Origin: Alphaproteobacteria bacterium | GTDB lineage: Bacteria; Pseudomonadota; Alphaproteobacteria; UBA8366 | Direction: 5' to 3' | Assembly (NCBI GenBank): GCA_018665505.1 | Contig: JABJCS010000274.1 | Coordinates: 1 to 23,981 of the forward strand | Length of the DNA: 23,981 nt | Shown: positions 14,358 to 22,660 of the stretch, piece after piece | How the letters are laid out: every line of letters begins with the position of its first letter | Numbering within the stretch: the stretch's first letter is position 1 | The notes under the pieces: generated by a model | Told to the model about the DNA's origin: nothing | What the model saw: the letters and a program-made list of their open reading frames with translations, nothing else | Database searches by the model: none | Program-made: the position numbers and the translations under genes

Positions 14358-15842
14358 ATGTTCGAAGCGGCCGAACGCGGACAAAAACTATCGAAGCAAG
14401 CGTTCAACGAATTGGCGCCGGACCTGCGCCTGCGCATGGTCCAATTGCAGCAATCCCTGCGCGCCGCTGATTTTCCGGTCATCGTGCTGTTTGCCGGCGT
14501 GGACGGTGCCGGCAAAAGCGAACCGGTCCAATTGCTCAACGAGTGGATGGACCCCCGCTGGATTGTCACCCGCGCCTATGGACCACCATCCGACGAGGAA
14601 GCGGAACGACCGCGGTTCTGGCGCTATTGGCGAGACCTGCCGTCCAAAGGACAAATCAGCCTGTATCTAAGTGCCTGGTATACGACACCGCTGGTCGATC
14701 GGGTTTATCGTCGCATCGGTAAGAAGGCTTTCAATGCCTCCATCAAACGAGCGGCCGCCTTCGAGCAGACGCTGGCAGATGACGGCGCATTGATCCTCAA
14801 GTTCTGGATGCATTTGGACCGGAATGCGCAAAAGAAGCGTCTCAAGAAATTGGAAAAAGATCCGCATCAGCATTGGCTAATCACCGCACAGGATTGGAAG
14901 AACTGGGAGCGCTACGACCGGTTTATCGATACGGCTGAGCAACTCATCTCCCGAACCGACACACCGGAGACGCCGTGGCATATCGTCGAAGCCGCCAATC
15001 CACCGTTCCGCGCCCATGCCGTCCTCACCACGTTGGCCAACGCCATCGAAGGACGGATCAAGACCAATAAGACGCGCAAACCCGTGCGACAACGTGCGCC
15101 GCTGAAAACTGAAGCGCCCGAAGTTCTATCGCAACTTGATCTGTCGCCAACGATATCCCGCGACCAATATGGCACTGAATTGAAGGCGCTGCGAACGCGG
15201 CTTCACGGCCTTTATCGCCGCGCCAGATCGGATGCGCTCTCGACCGTTCTGGTTTTCGAAGGATGGGACGCCGCCGGAAAGGGTGGAGCCATCCGGCGAA
15301 TGACGGCAGCCCTCGATGCACGCGATTACCGCGTCATCCCGATCTCGGCGCCGACAGACGAGGAACGCGCGCACCATTATCTCTGGCGGTTCTGGCGTCA
15401 CCTCGCGCGGGCCGGACGTTTCACAATATTTGACCGCAGTTGGTACGGCCGCGTTTTGGTCGAGCATGTGGAGAATTTTATATCGAACGACCAGTACGAA
15501 CGCTCCTTTGACGAGATCAACGGGTTTGAGGAACAGCTCACGGATCACGGCGTCCTGTTGGTGAAATTCTGGCTGCATATCGACAAGGATGAACAAGCGG
15601 CACGGTTTGAGAAACGTCGAAAGATTCCATTCAAAAGCTGGAAGCTGACGGACGAAGACTGGCGCAACCGGGAGAAATGGGACGATTACGAATGCGCGGT
15701 CGACGAAATGATGAAGCGGACAAGCACCGAGGATTGCCCGTGGACCTTGGTCGAGGCTAATAGCAAACGCCTCGCGCGCTTAAAGGTAATCCGCACACTT
15801 TGCGAACGGCTGGAAGATCGGCTGGAAGAACGGCTGGCATAG
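14358..15842 (+). CDS. pap: Polyphosphate:AMP phosphotransferase (two-domain PPK2)
   Basis: This 494-residue protein is a tandem PPK2, the class that makes ADP from AMP and polyphosphate. Domain 1 has a Walker A, GVDGAGKS (residues 47-54), with AWYTTPLVDRVY where the second motif should be. Domain 2 has GWDAAGKGGAIRRM (302-315) and the Walker-B/lid segment FDRSWYGRVLVE (358-369). Retention of the FDRSWYGR signature only in the second domain suggests that the C-terminal half is the main catalytic unit. The two-domain length matches known PAP enzymes, distinguishing it from single-domain PPK2. GGGGAGG precedes the ATG. It has no evident functional link to the catabolic genes around it. Confidence 0.9.
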   Translation: MFEAAERGQKLSKQAFNELAPDLRLRMVQLQQSLRAADFPVIVLFAGVDGAGKSEPVQLLNEWMDPRWIVTRAYGPPSDEEAERPRFWRYWRDLPSKGQISLYLSAWYTTPLVDRVYRRIGKKAFNASIKRAAAFEQTLADDGALILKFWMHLDRNAQKKRLKKLEKDPHQHWLITAQDWKNWERYDRFIDTAEQLISRTDTPETPWHIVEAANPPFRAHAVLTTLANAIEGRIKTNKTRKPVRQRAPLKTEAPEVLSQLDLSPTISRDQYGTELKALRTRLHGLYRRARSDALSTVLVFEGWDAAGKGGAIRRMTAALDARDYRVIPISAPTDEERAHHYLWRFWRHLARAGRFTIFDRSWYGRVLVEHVENFISNDQYERSFDEINGFEEQLTDHGVLLVKFWLHIDKDEQAARFEKRRKIPFKSWKLTDEDWRNREKWDDYECAVDEMMKRTSTEDCPWTLVEANSKRLARLKVIRTLCERLEDRLEERLA

Positions 15843-15859
15843 CGCTCGGCTGCCTGATC

Positions 15860-16324
15860 TCAAACGTCCCGGGTATTCTCCACCGACCGTGTCGCTCCAT
15901 GAATTTCTGGGTTGCCGTGGTTTCGCAACAAGATCTGGCGGATCGCCGATATCCGCCACTCATCGTCGACTTGCAAAAAGCCGAATTCATAGCGTCCGTA
16001 AGAATGAAAGAACGCATCATTCCGTCCGTCGAAATCCGGATGGAAGCGATGGATGATGTAGTTGCACCAACCCCGCGCGGAGGCATCGTCGATCTCCGCC
16101 CGCAAGTTCAGAAAATTATGCTGCATGTCGAGCGCAGAGAGGGCTGCCTCTCGTTGCGCCACGTATCGGTCGCCCGATATCTCTTCCGGTTCCACATCGC
16201 GGAAAGAGGAATAATCCGTCCAAACCGTATCAGCGAGACACGACCGCATCGCCTTCCAGTCCTTCTCGTCGAAGGACCGGAAGAACCGGCACAGCAGGTC
16301 GTTGAGCGCGTCCCGATCAGCCAT
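15860..16324 (-). CDS. NTF2/SnoaL-like small protein
   Basis: This 154-residue protein has the helix-first cone fold of the SnoaL_4-type NTF2-like family. It starts with RDALNDLLCRFFRSFDEKDWKAM, then LADTVWTDYSS, then a MQHNFLNLRAEIDDASARGW strand segment and YGRYEFGFLQVDDEWRISAIRQILL. Members are dehydratases, isomerases or ring-hydroxylating-dioxygenase beta-type subunits, and many have no known role. No catalytic set can be named with confidence. AGGAAG precedes the ATG, 8 bases after the dehydrogenase stop, so it is the last gene of the run starting at 20755. It converges with the phosphotransferase across 17 bases. Confidence 0.75.
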   Translation of the reverse strand: MADRDALNDLLCRFFRSFDEKDWKAMRSCLADTVWTDYSSFRDVEPEEISGDRYVAQREAALSALDMQHNFLNLRAEIDDASARGWCNYIIHRFHPDFDGRNDAFFHSYGRYEFGFLQVDDEWRISAIRQILLRNHGNPEIHGATRSVENTRDV

Positions 16325-16332
16325 GCATCTTC

Positions 16333-17295
16333 CTAAGCGGTCAGCAGAATCTTTCCAAAGTGCTGATTGTCTTTCATGTATTGATGCGCCTCGACCGCTT
16401 CCTCCAGCGGGAAGGCCCTATCGATGGGGATCGACAGATCACCCGCCTCAAGGGCACCCCAGAGATCGGCTTTCATCAGACGAATAATCTCGGCGACTTC
16501 TTCCTCACTGCGGGTGCGGAAGGTGACACCGATATAGTCGATGCGCCGGGCTGCGTGCAGATCGAAATCGAGCTCACCCTTGAACCCACCGAGACGACCG
16601 ACATTTACGATCCGCCCGAGAATACGGGTGGCTTTCAGATTGTCGTTCATCACGCCGCCGGAAACTTGGTCGACGATCAGGTCGACCCCCTTGCCATCGG
16701 TCGCCTCCAATACTTTGTCGGCCCAATCTGGGCTTTTCGAATCGAGCGCCATGTCCGCGCCATATTCGGTCAGCTTGGCGCGACGGCCTTCATGGGTCGA
16801 CGTCCCAATGACAAGACCTGCCCCCATGGACTTGGCGATCTGCATTCCAAGAATGCCGACACCGGAGCTCGCACCTTGAATCAACACGCTATCGCCTTTC
16901 TCCAACCGGCCTGCGGTCACAATCGCGTTGTGCATGGTCTGCAGGGAGACCGGAAGCGTCGCCGCTTGCTCCAAGCTCATATTATTGCCGGGCACTTTCC
17001 AGACGCGCCCCGCAACTGTCACCGCATACTCCGCATACGCGCCGCCACCGGTACACATCACCCGGTCGCCGACCGACAACTCAGTAACGCCATCGCCGAG
17101 AGCCGCAACTTCGCCTGACCATTCGCGGCCACCAACACCGCCGCCGGTAAATCCTCGTGCCCCCTGCAGCGCCAACAGATCGGCTCGATTAAGCCCCGCA
17201 GCCGCAACTTTGATCAGGACTTCTCCCGCCTTCGGTTCCGGTTGCGGTACGTCCTTTATCTCCAGTCCATTTTCCGTAATGACAGCAGCCTTCAT
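16333..17295 (-). CDS. NADPH:quinone-oxidoreductase-type MDR dehydrogenase
   Basis: This 320-residue medium-chain dehydrogenase lacks the zinc-ligand pattern of classical alcohol dehydrogenases. It shows GLNRADLLALQG (residues 35-46), typical of quinone-oxidoreductase/PIG3-like members, and VGDRVMC. The Rossmann turn is VLIQGASSGVGILGMQIAK (137-155). The C-terminal YMKDNQHFGKILLTA ending is standard. It would use NADPH to reduce quinones, enals or related conjugated carbonyls in the cytosol. AAGGAG precedes the ATG. It sits between an LLM gene (42 bases upstream) and the SnoaL-like gene (8 bases downstream) in the same direction, so it probably acts on the same metabolite as the molybdenum hydroxylase and LLM enzyme above it. 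Confidence 0.86.
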   Translation of the reverse strand: MKAAVITENGLEIKDVPQPEPKAGEVLIKVAAAGLNRADLLALQGARGFTGGGVGGREWSGEVAALGDGVTELSVGDRVMCTGGGAYAEYAVTVAGRVWKVPGNNMSLEQAATLPVSLQTMHNAIVTAGRLEKGDSVLIQGASSGVGILGMQIAKSMGAGLVIGTSTHEGRRAKLTEYGADMALDSKSPDWADKVLEATDGKGVDLIVDQVSGGVMNDNLKATRILGRIVNVGRLGGFKGELDFDLHAARRIDYIGVTFRTRSEEEVAEIIRLMKADLWGALEAGDLSIPIDRAFPLEEAVEAHQYMKDNQHFGKILLTA

Positions 17296-17337
17296 GGCCT
17301 TTTCTCCTTAACGATTGTGATGCGCAAGTCCGCCCGG

Positions 17338-18177
17338 TTAACCGAGCAGCGGCGCGAAAGTATCCAAGCTTCGTAAAATTTCATCCCGCTTTAATCCGGG
17401 GAACTGTAGTAGACCGCGCTCGATTCCCGCGGCTTCGTAGCGCGCGATCTCGTCTTTCTCATGCGGCAATCGAAACACCGTGACGGAGAGCGTCGCCGGA
17501 TCGCGACCGGCCTCCGCGGCAATGCGATGCAAGCGCGCCATGTCTTTCTCCGGATTGAAGCCATGGGTGGGCCGTGGGAACCAACCATCGCAATACTCGA
17601 CGACACGGCGCAACGTATGATCCGTCTCGCCGCCCAGCAGCAAGGGCGGGTGCGGCTTCTGCATCGGTTTCGGGTAGCACCAAACGGGCCCGAAATCGAC
17701 AAACTCGCCGTGGTATTCGGAGTCCTCTTCGGTCCACAGCGTCTTCATCGCCAGCACGTGTTCCCGCAGTTGTGCAAAGCGGGTCTCATAGACGACGCCG
17801 TGATTGTTCATCTCGCCGACATTCCAGCCGCCGCCCATGCCCAAGATGAAACGACCTTCGGACAGCACATCCAGCGTGGCGACGGTTTTCGCGAGCACAA
17901 TCGGATCGTGCTGTGGGACCAGGCAAATTCCGGTGCCGACCGTCAGCCGTTTAGTCACCGCCGCTGCCGCCATGCAGGCAGTGAACGGGTCCATCATCTC
18001 GGCATAGCTTTTCGGCATCCGCTCGGTGCCACCACGGAATGTCTTCTCGGTATTCACCGGGATGTGCGTGTGCTCGGGAATGAAAAGCGATTCGAAGCCA
18101 CGCGCTTCCAATTCAGAGGCCAGCTCCTGGACGCGCATTCCTTTATCGGATGCGGGAAATATCACGCCGATTTTCAT
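17338..18177 (-). CDS. LLM-class flavin/F420-dependent oxidoreductase (paralogue of 10947-11786)
   Basis: This 279-residue LLM protein has the segments MKIGVIFPASDKGMRV, GFESLFIPEHTHIP, LTVGTGICLVPQHDPIVLA, LDVLSEGRFILGMGGGWNV and KPHPPLLLGGETDHTLRRV. It has the same length as the protein at 10947-11786 and by eye matches it at roughly half of positions, so the two are clear paralogues with probably related substrates. GGAGAG precedes the ATG. It lies 42 bases after the MoaD-like gene and 42 bases before the dehydrogenase, in the middle of a five-gene minus-strand run. Whether it uses F420 or FMN cannot be decided here. Confidence 0.85.
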   Translation of the reverse strand: MKIGVIFPASDKGMRVQELASELEARGFESLFIPEHTHIPVNTEKTFRGGTERMPKSYAEMMDPFTACMAAAAVTKRLTVGTGICLVPQHDPIVLAKTVATLDVLSEGRFILGMGGGWNVGEMNNHGVVYETRFAQLREHVLAMKTLWTEEDSEYHGEFVDFGPVWCYPKPMQKPHPPLLLGGETDHTLRRVVEYCDGWFPRPTHGFNPEKDMARLHRIAAEAGRDPATLSVTVFRLPHEKDEIARYEAAGIERGLLQFPGLKRDEILRSLDTFAPLLG

Positions 18178-18219
18178 TGGCTCTCTCCGTTCAGATGGCG
18201 TTAAGGAAGGTCTTGTCCG

Positions 18220-18468
18220 CTAGCCGCCTTCGATGGCGGGAATAAACGCGACCTCGCTATCCGGGCCGACCGCTTCCATCAACACGTCCTGATAAATCTC
18301 TCCATCGATGGCGACGGCCATATCATGGCGCAAGACCGCGCCGACACCGGGAAATCGTGCGTCGAGCTCCCGGATGACAGCCCGGATATTGTCGGACAGG
18401 ACTTTAATTTCCGTCTCACCACCGGTGAATTGACGGGCAATTTCCCGGTTCAAGATAACATTCGCCAT
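18220..18468 (-). CDS. MoaD/ThiS-family sulfur-carrier-like protein
   Basis: The 82-residue product ends in AFIPAIEGG, the Gly-Gly tail on which MoaD and ThiS proteins are adenylated and thiocarboxylated. Earlier parts fit the ubiquitin-like fold: IRAVIRELDARFPGVGAVL, then MAVAIDGEIYQD, then DSEVAFIPA. I prefer the ATG at 18468 because the protein then begins MANVILNREIARQF and the gene follows the molybdenum-hydroxylase stop by 7 bases. An in-frame ATG at 18492 would overlap that gene by 17 bases and give 90 residues. MoaD supplies sulfur for molybdopterin, so pairing with a molybdenum hydroxylase makes sense. No MoaE or adenylating partner is in the window, so it might instead serve another sulfur transfer. 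Confidence 0.8.
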   Translation of the reverse strand: MANVILNREIARQFTGGETEIKVLSDNIRAVIRELDARFPGVGAVLRHDMAVAIDGEIYQDVLMEAVGPDSEVAFIPAIEGG

Positions 18469-18475
18469 CCGTCCC

Positions 18476-20755
18476 TCAATCCGCAGCGTCAATGGCGGCG
18501 AGGATTCTCGGCGGCGACATCGGCAAGTCCTTCATCCGCACACCGATTGCATCTTCAATCGCGTTCGCGACGGCAGCCATCGGCGGAATGATCGGCACCT
18601 CACCGACACCCCGGACACCGAAGGGATGTGTCGGGTTCGCAACTTCGACCATCACCGCCTCAATCATCGGCAAGTCGGATGCCACGGGGATGCGGTAATC
18701 GAGGAAGCCCGGATTCTCGAGCCGACCCTTATCGTCGTATATGTATTCTTCATTCAAAGCCCAGCCGACACCTTGCGCGGCACCACCTTGGATTTGTCCT
18801 TCCACATAACTTGGATGGACTGCCTTGCCGACATCTTGCACCGCCGTATAACGCAGGATCGTGACATGGCCGGTTTCCTTATCTACCTCGACATCGACAA
18901 TGTGGGTCCCAAAGGCCGGGCCTGGCGCTTGCACGTTCTTCGACTTACGCGCTCCAATAGGACCACCTGTCTCAATCGTCTTGCCCGCGATATCAGCCAA
19001 ACTCAGGGGTTCGAACTCACCCGCATTCGGTCCCGCGGGACGCGCCTCACCTTCTTCCCACACCACAGCTTCGACATCGATATCCCAAATCATCGCCGCG
19101 CGTTCGCGTAGTTGCTGGACGATATCCTGGGTCGCCTCAATGACGACGATCCCGGCGGCGAAGGTCACGCGGCTGCCGCCGGTGTGCCGGTTATAAGCGA
19201 GCGAACTGGTGTCCGCGATAATCGCTTTCACGTCCTTCACATCGCACCCGAGGACTTCCGCCGCCATGTTGCAGAGCGAGGCCCGCGAGCCACCGACATC
19301 TGGCGACCCCGAAGTCACCATGACGGTGCCGTCCTCCAACAGGCTGACCGCGACACTGGTCTCGCCGCCGACATTGAACCAGAAGGCAGACGCCACACCC
19401 CGGCCCTGATTTTCGCCAAGCGGCGCGCTGTAATGTGGATGGTCCTTCGCGGCGGTCATCGTCTCGATATTGCCGACGACGCCCAGGGTCGGCCCGTAGG
19501 AGGTCTTGGTGCCCTGCTTCGCCGCGTTCTTCAGGCGCATCTCCATCGGATCGAGTTTCAACTCCCGCGCCAATTCATCCAGCGCGCTCTCGATCCCGTA
19601 GGCGCCGATCGGTGCGCCCGGTGCACGATACGCCGCCGCCTTCGGGCGGTTAACCACGACGTCGTAGCCGATGCTCTCGACATTGGCGATATCGTAGGGG
19701 GTGAAGCCGCACATACAGGCGAGCTGCACCGGCGAGCCCGCATAGGCGCCTGCCTGGAATTTATACTCGGCCTGACCGGCGGTGATGGTGCCATCCTTCT
19801 TGGCACCGACCTTGATCTTCATCCAGGAGCCGGACGTCGGACCCGACGCGCGAAATACCTCGTCGCGGGTCATCTGCATCTTAACCGGGCTGCCGGCCTT
19901 GCGCGACAGCAGCAAGGCATGCGGCTCAAGCCAAACGGTTGTCTTACCGCCGAACCCACCGCCGATTTCGGCAGGCGTCACGCGAATGTCCGATGCCGGT
20001 ACTTCCAGCAATCCCGCGCAATACTGCCGGATCATGTATTGGCCCTGGCTGCTCGACCACACCGTCGCCGTGCCGTCTTCCGACATATTCGCGACGCATG
20101 CGCTCGGCTCGATATAGCCTTGGTGGACCGGCTTAGTGGTGTACTCGCGCTCGATGACCGCATCCGCGTCCTTAAACCCGGCTTCGATATCGCCGATCGA
20201 GAAGGCGACCCGGTTGGCGACGTTCGAGGCTTTCGTCGGTTTTGGATCGACATTCGCGGTAAACAGATTGTCGTGCAGAACCGGAGCGTCCGGCGAGCAG
20301 GCATCCAACACGTCGATGACATGCGGCAAAACCTCGTACTCGATCTCAATTAATTTCACCGCGCGCTTGGCGATCTGCAGCGTCGTCGCCGCCACCGCCG
20401 CGACGCCGTGGCCATCATATAGAACCTTTTTCCGCGCCATCAGATTGTCGGATAGATGTTGGAAGTTCACCGGCGCGGTGCCCTTCGTCTTCTCCGAATC
20501 GGGAATTTCCGGCCAATCGGCAGCGGTAATGACCGACTTCACACCCTTCAATGCTTCCGCCTTCGAGGTATCGATCTTGACGATACGCGCATGGGCGTGA
20601 GGGCTGCGCAGAACCGCGCCGTACAACATGCCCGGCAGGCTGAAATCCGCGCCATACGCGGCACGGCCCGTCACCTTGTCGACGCCGTCGGGCCGGGCCG
20701 TCCGTTTGCCAACCCATTTATACTCGCCGTTTGCGGGAATCACTGCGTCGTTCAT
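18476..20755 (-). CDS. Xanthine-dehydrogenase-family molybdopterin-binding large subunit
   Basis: This 759-residue protein is a molybdenum-hydroxylase large subunit, which hydroxylates N-heterocycles or aldehydes using water at Mo. Visible motifs are RPDGVDKVTGRAAYGADF at the N-terminus, GGGFGGK (residues 265-271), AYRAPGAP (375-382), GSPDVGGSRASL, and GVGEVPIIPP near the end, where Glu719 fits the catalytic Glu. I take the ATG at 20755, giving MNDAVIPANGEYKWVG. The frame stays open to 20893, but that stretch shows no family similarity. The medium FAD and small 2Fe-2S subunits usually encoded beside it are missing here. A MoaD-like gene follows by 7 bases. The substrate cannot be named. Confidence 0.88.
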   Translation of the reverse strand: MNDAVIPANGEYKWVGKRTARPDGVDKVTGRAAYGADFSLPGMLYGAVLRSPHAHARIVKIDTSKAEALKGVKSVITAADWPEIPDSEKTKGTAPVNFQHLSDNLMARKKVLYDGHGVAAVAATTLQIAKRAVKLIEIEYEVLPHVIDVLDACSPDAPVLHDNLFTANVDPKPTKASNVANRVAFSIGDIEAGFKDADAVIEREYTTKPVHQGYIEPSACVANMSEDGTATVWSSSQGQYMIRQYCAGLLEVPASDIRVTPAEIGGGFGGKTTVWLEPHALLLSRKAGSPVKMQMTRDEVFRASGPTSGSWMKIKVGAKKDGTITAGQAEYKFQAGAYAGSPVQLACMCGFTPYDIANVESIGYDVVVNRPKAAAYRAPGAPIGAYGIESALDELARELKLDPMEMRLKNAAKQGTKTSYGPTLGVVGNIETMTAAKDHPHYSAPLGENQGRGVASAFWFNVGGETSVAVSLLEDGTVMVTSGSPDVGGSRASLCNMAAEVLGCDVKDVKAIIADTSSLAYNRHTGGSRVTFAAGIVVIEATQDIVQQLRERAAMIWDIDVEAVVWEEGEARPAGPNAGEFEPLSLADIAGKTIETGGPIGARKSKNVQAPGPAFGTHIVDVEVDKETGHVTILRYTAVQDVGKAVHPSYVEGQIQGGAAQGVGWALNEEYIYDDKGRLENPGFLDYRIPVASDLPMIEAVMVEVANPTHPFGVRGVGEVPIIPPMAAVANAIEDAIGVRMKDLPMSPPRILAAIDAAD

Positions 20756-21006
20756 ATCCTGACTGCCCTTGGTAAAACTGTTGATCTTCCGTTGCCGCAA
20801 ATCCTGCCGCGCCACACAGCGGACGGCAAGAGCCGAGCACAAACCCCGGCCTTTGATGGAAATATAGAGCGGCGATGAAGACTCGCGAATCAAATTTCGG
20901 AGCCGTCCAACAGAAAATCAACGCCATTTGATCGTTTGCGTTTGTCTCGCGCTCAATTCGAGGCAGATTAAAACTGTCATATACGCGTCGATGGAGGGAG
21001 AACGCC
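20756..21006. promoter_or_regulatory. Divergent intergenic region, molybdenum hydroxylase and ThDP enzyme
   Basis: This is the longest gap in the window, 251 bases between two divergent starts. The stretch from 20756 to 20893 is open on the minus strand but encodes nothing recognisable. An AT-richer stretch with CATATA lies around 20978-20985, and GGAGGGAG precedes the start at 21007. I found no convincing operator palindrome or small gene. Confidence 0.3.
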
Positions 21007-22635
21007 ATGAAATCCGCCGAAGCCATTTCGGAAATTCTGAAACGCGAGGGTGTCGAGATCGTCATCGGGTATCCGGTGAACCATATTCTTGAATTTGCCG
21101 CCCGGGCCGATATCCGCCCCATCATCGTCCGACAGGAACGCATCGGCCTGCACATGGCGGACGCCATGTCGCGGATGACCAGCGGCAAGAAGATTGGTGT
21201 CTTCTTGATGCAACATGGCCCCGGCGCGGAAAACGCGTTCGGCGGCGTGGCTCAAGCTTACGGCGAATCAGTGCCGATCCTGGTCATGCCCATGGGCTAT
21301 GCGCGCAACATCGCGCACACCGACCCACAGTTCAATTCGGTACTGAATTTCAAACACGTCACGAAATCGACGGAACCGGTCACCAATGTCCAAGATATCC
21401 CGGACATCATGCGCCGCGCCTTCACGCAACTCCGCAATGGCCGTGGCCGCCCAGTCTTGATCGAAGTGCCGACCGACGTGCTTGCCGAGGATTTCGAGGG
21501 CGAGATCGATTACACTCCAGTCTACACCACGCGCAGCGGGCCAGATCCCGAAGCGGTCAAGACGGCAGCGAAAATGCTGATGAGCGCCAATCGACCCGTC
21601 ATCTATGCGGGTCAAGGCGTCCACTACGCGGAAGCTTGGCCGCAATTGAAGGAATTGGCCGAGCTGATGGGCTCGCCCGTCACCACCAGCCTCGAAGGCA
21701 AAAGCGCGTTTCCGGAGGATCATCCGCTCTCTCTCGGCTCCGGCGGTCGTTCGATGCCGCGCACGGTGCACGATTTCCTGCAAAAATCCGATTTGATTTT
21801 CGGAATAGGTTGCAGCTTCACCTCGACGAGTTTCGGCGTCACCATGCCGAAGGGAAAGACGATCATCCACTCAACGCTCGATCCGGTCGACCTGAACAAG
21901 AATGTGGTGAGCCAGCACGCCATGGTCGGCGACGCCGCGTTGACGCTCGACGCCTTGATCACCGAGATGAAGGCCCAAGGACAAACGCCGCCGGACACGT
22001 CTGCCGTGACTGCCGAGATCGCGGAGGGCAAGAAAGCTTGGCTCGCCGAATGGATGCCGAAGCTTACTTGCAACGACGCTCCGCTGGATCCCTACCGGGT
22101 GCTTTGGGACCTGGCCAAGACGGTGGACCGGCCGAACACCGTCATCACCCATGATGCCGGCAGCCCCCGCGATCAACTCTCGCCATTCTGGGAGGCGACG
22201 ACGCCGCTTTCGTATATCGGTTGGGGCAAGACAACGCAGTTGGGCTACGGCCTTGGTCTCGCGATGGGCGCCAAACTCGCCTGCCCCGACAAGCTTTGTG
22301 TCAATGTCTGGGGCGATGCGGCGATCGGCTTTACCGGCATGGATTTCGAGACGGCGGTGCGTGAGCGGATTCCGATCCTCTCGATCTTGCTTAACAATTT
22401 CTCCATGGCCATCGAACTGAAAGTCATGCCGGTGTCGACAGAGAAATACCGCAGCACCGATATCTCCGGCGATTACGCCGCCATGGCACGCGCCTTCGGC
22501 GGTTATGGCGAGCGCGTGACAGCACCCGACGATATCATTCCGGCCATCCAACGCGGTATAGAGCAAACGAAGAACGGCACTCCGGCGCTGCTCGAATTCA
22601 TCACCTCGCAAGAAGTGGATATTTCGATCTTCTAA
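21007..22635 (+). CDS. Thiamine-diphosphate-dependent enzyme, acetolactate-synthase/oxalyl-CoA-decarboxylase-like
   Basis: This 542-residue protein has the three-domain layout of ThDP enzymes of the acetolactate-synthase group. Residues 1-170 are the pyrimidine-binding domain, with the catalytic Glu44 in VRQERIGLHMADAMSR and QHGPGAENAFGG. About 180-330 is the central domain (RPVIYAGQGVHYAEAW). About 360-540 is the PP domain, with the metal motif starting GDAAIGFTGMDFETA at 436 and ending in LLNN. GDA replaces the usual GDG. It would decarboxylate a 2-oxo acid or ligate aldehydes; the exact reaction is unknown. GGAGGGAG precedes the ATG. It is divergent from the molybdenum hydroxylase and followed by the K+ channel after 25 bases. 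Confidence 0.86.
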   Translation: MKSAEAISEILKREGVEIVIGYPVNHILEFAARADIRPIIVRQERIGLHMADAMSRMTSGKKIGVFLMQHGPGAENAFGGVAQAYGESVPILVMPMGYARNIAHTDPQFNSVLNFKHVTKSTEPVTNVQDIPDIMRRAFTQLRNGRGRPVLIEVPTDVLAEDFEGEIDYTPVYTTRSGPDPEAVKTAAKMLMSANRPVIYAGQGVHYAEAWPQLKELAELMGSPVTTSLEGKSAFPEDHPLSLGSGGRSMPRTVHDFLQKSDLIFGIGCSFTSTSFGVTMPKGKTIIHSTLDPVDLNKNVVSQHAMVGDAALTLDALITEMKAQGQTPPDTSAVTAEIAEGKKAWLAEWMPKLTCNDAPLDPYRVLWDLAKTVDRPNTVITHDAGSPRDQLSPFWEATTPLSYIGWGKTTQLGYGLGLAMGAKLACPDKLCVNVWGDAAIGFTGMDFETAVRERIPILSILLNNFSMAIELKVMPVSTEKYRSTDISGDYAAMARAFGGYGERVTAPDDIIPAIQRGIEQTKNGTPALLEFITSQEVDISIF

Positions 22636-22648
22636 TACAAAAGGCCGG

Positions 22649-22654
22649 TATAAT
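22649..22654 (+). promoter_or_regulatory. Possible -10 box for a leaderless K+-channel transcript
   Basis: A perfect TATAAT lies 6 bases before the channel ATG at 22661, and no ribosome binding site is visible at normal spacing. If used, transcription would begin at about the A of the ATG, giving a leaderless message. No good -35 box is seen 16-18 bases upstream, so support is limited. Confidence 0.3.
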
Positions 22655-22660
22655 ACCCGA

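Noticed and set aside
20756..20893. 46-residue N-terminal extension of the molybdenum hydroxylase
   Set aside because: It has no similarity to the family. The ATG at 20755 gives the standard N-terminus, so the open frame upstream is probably chance.
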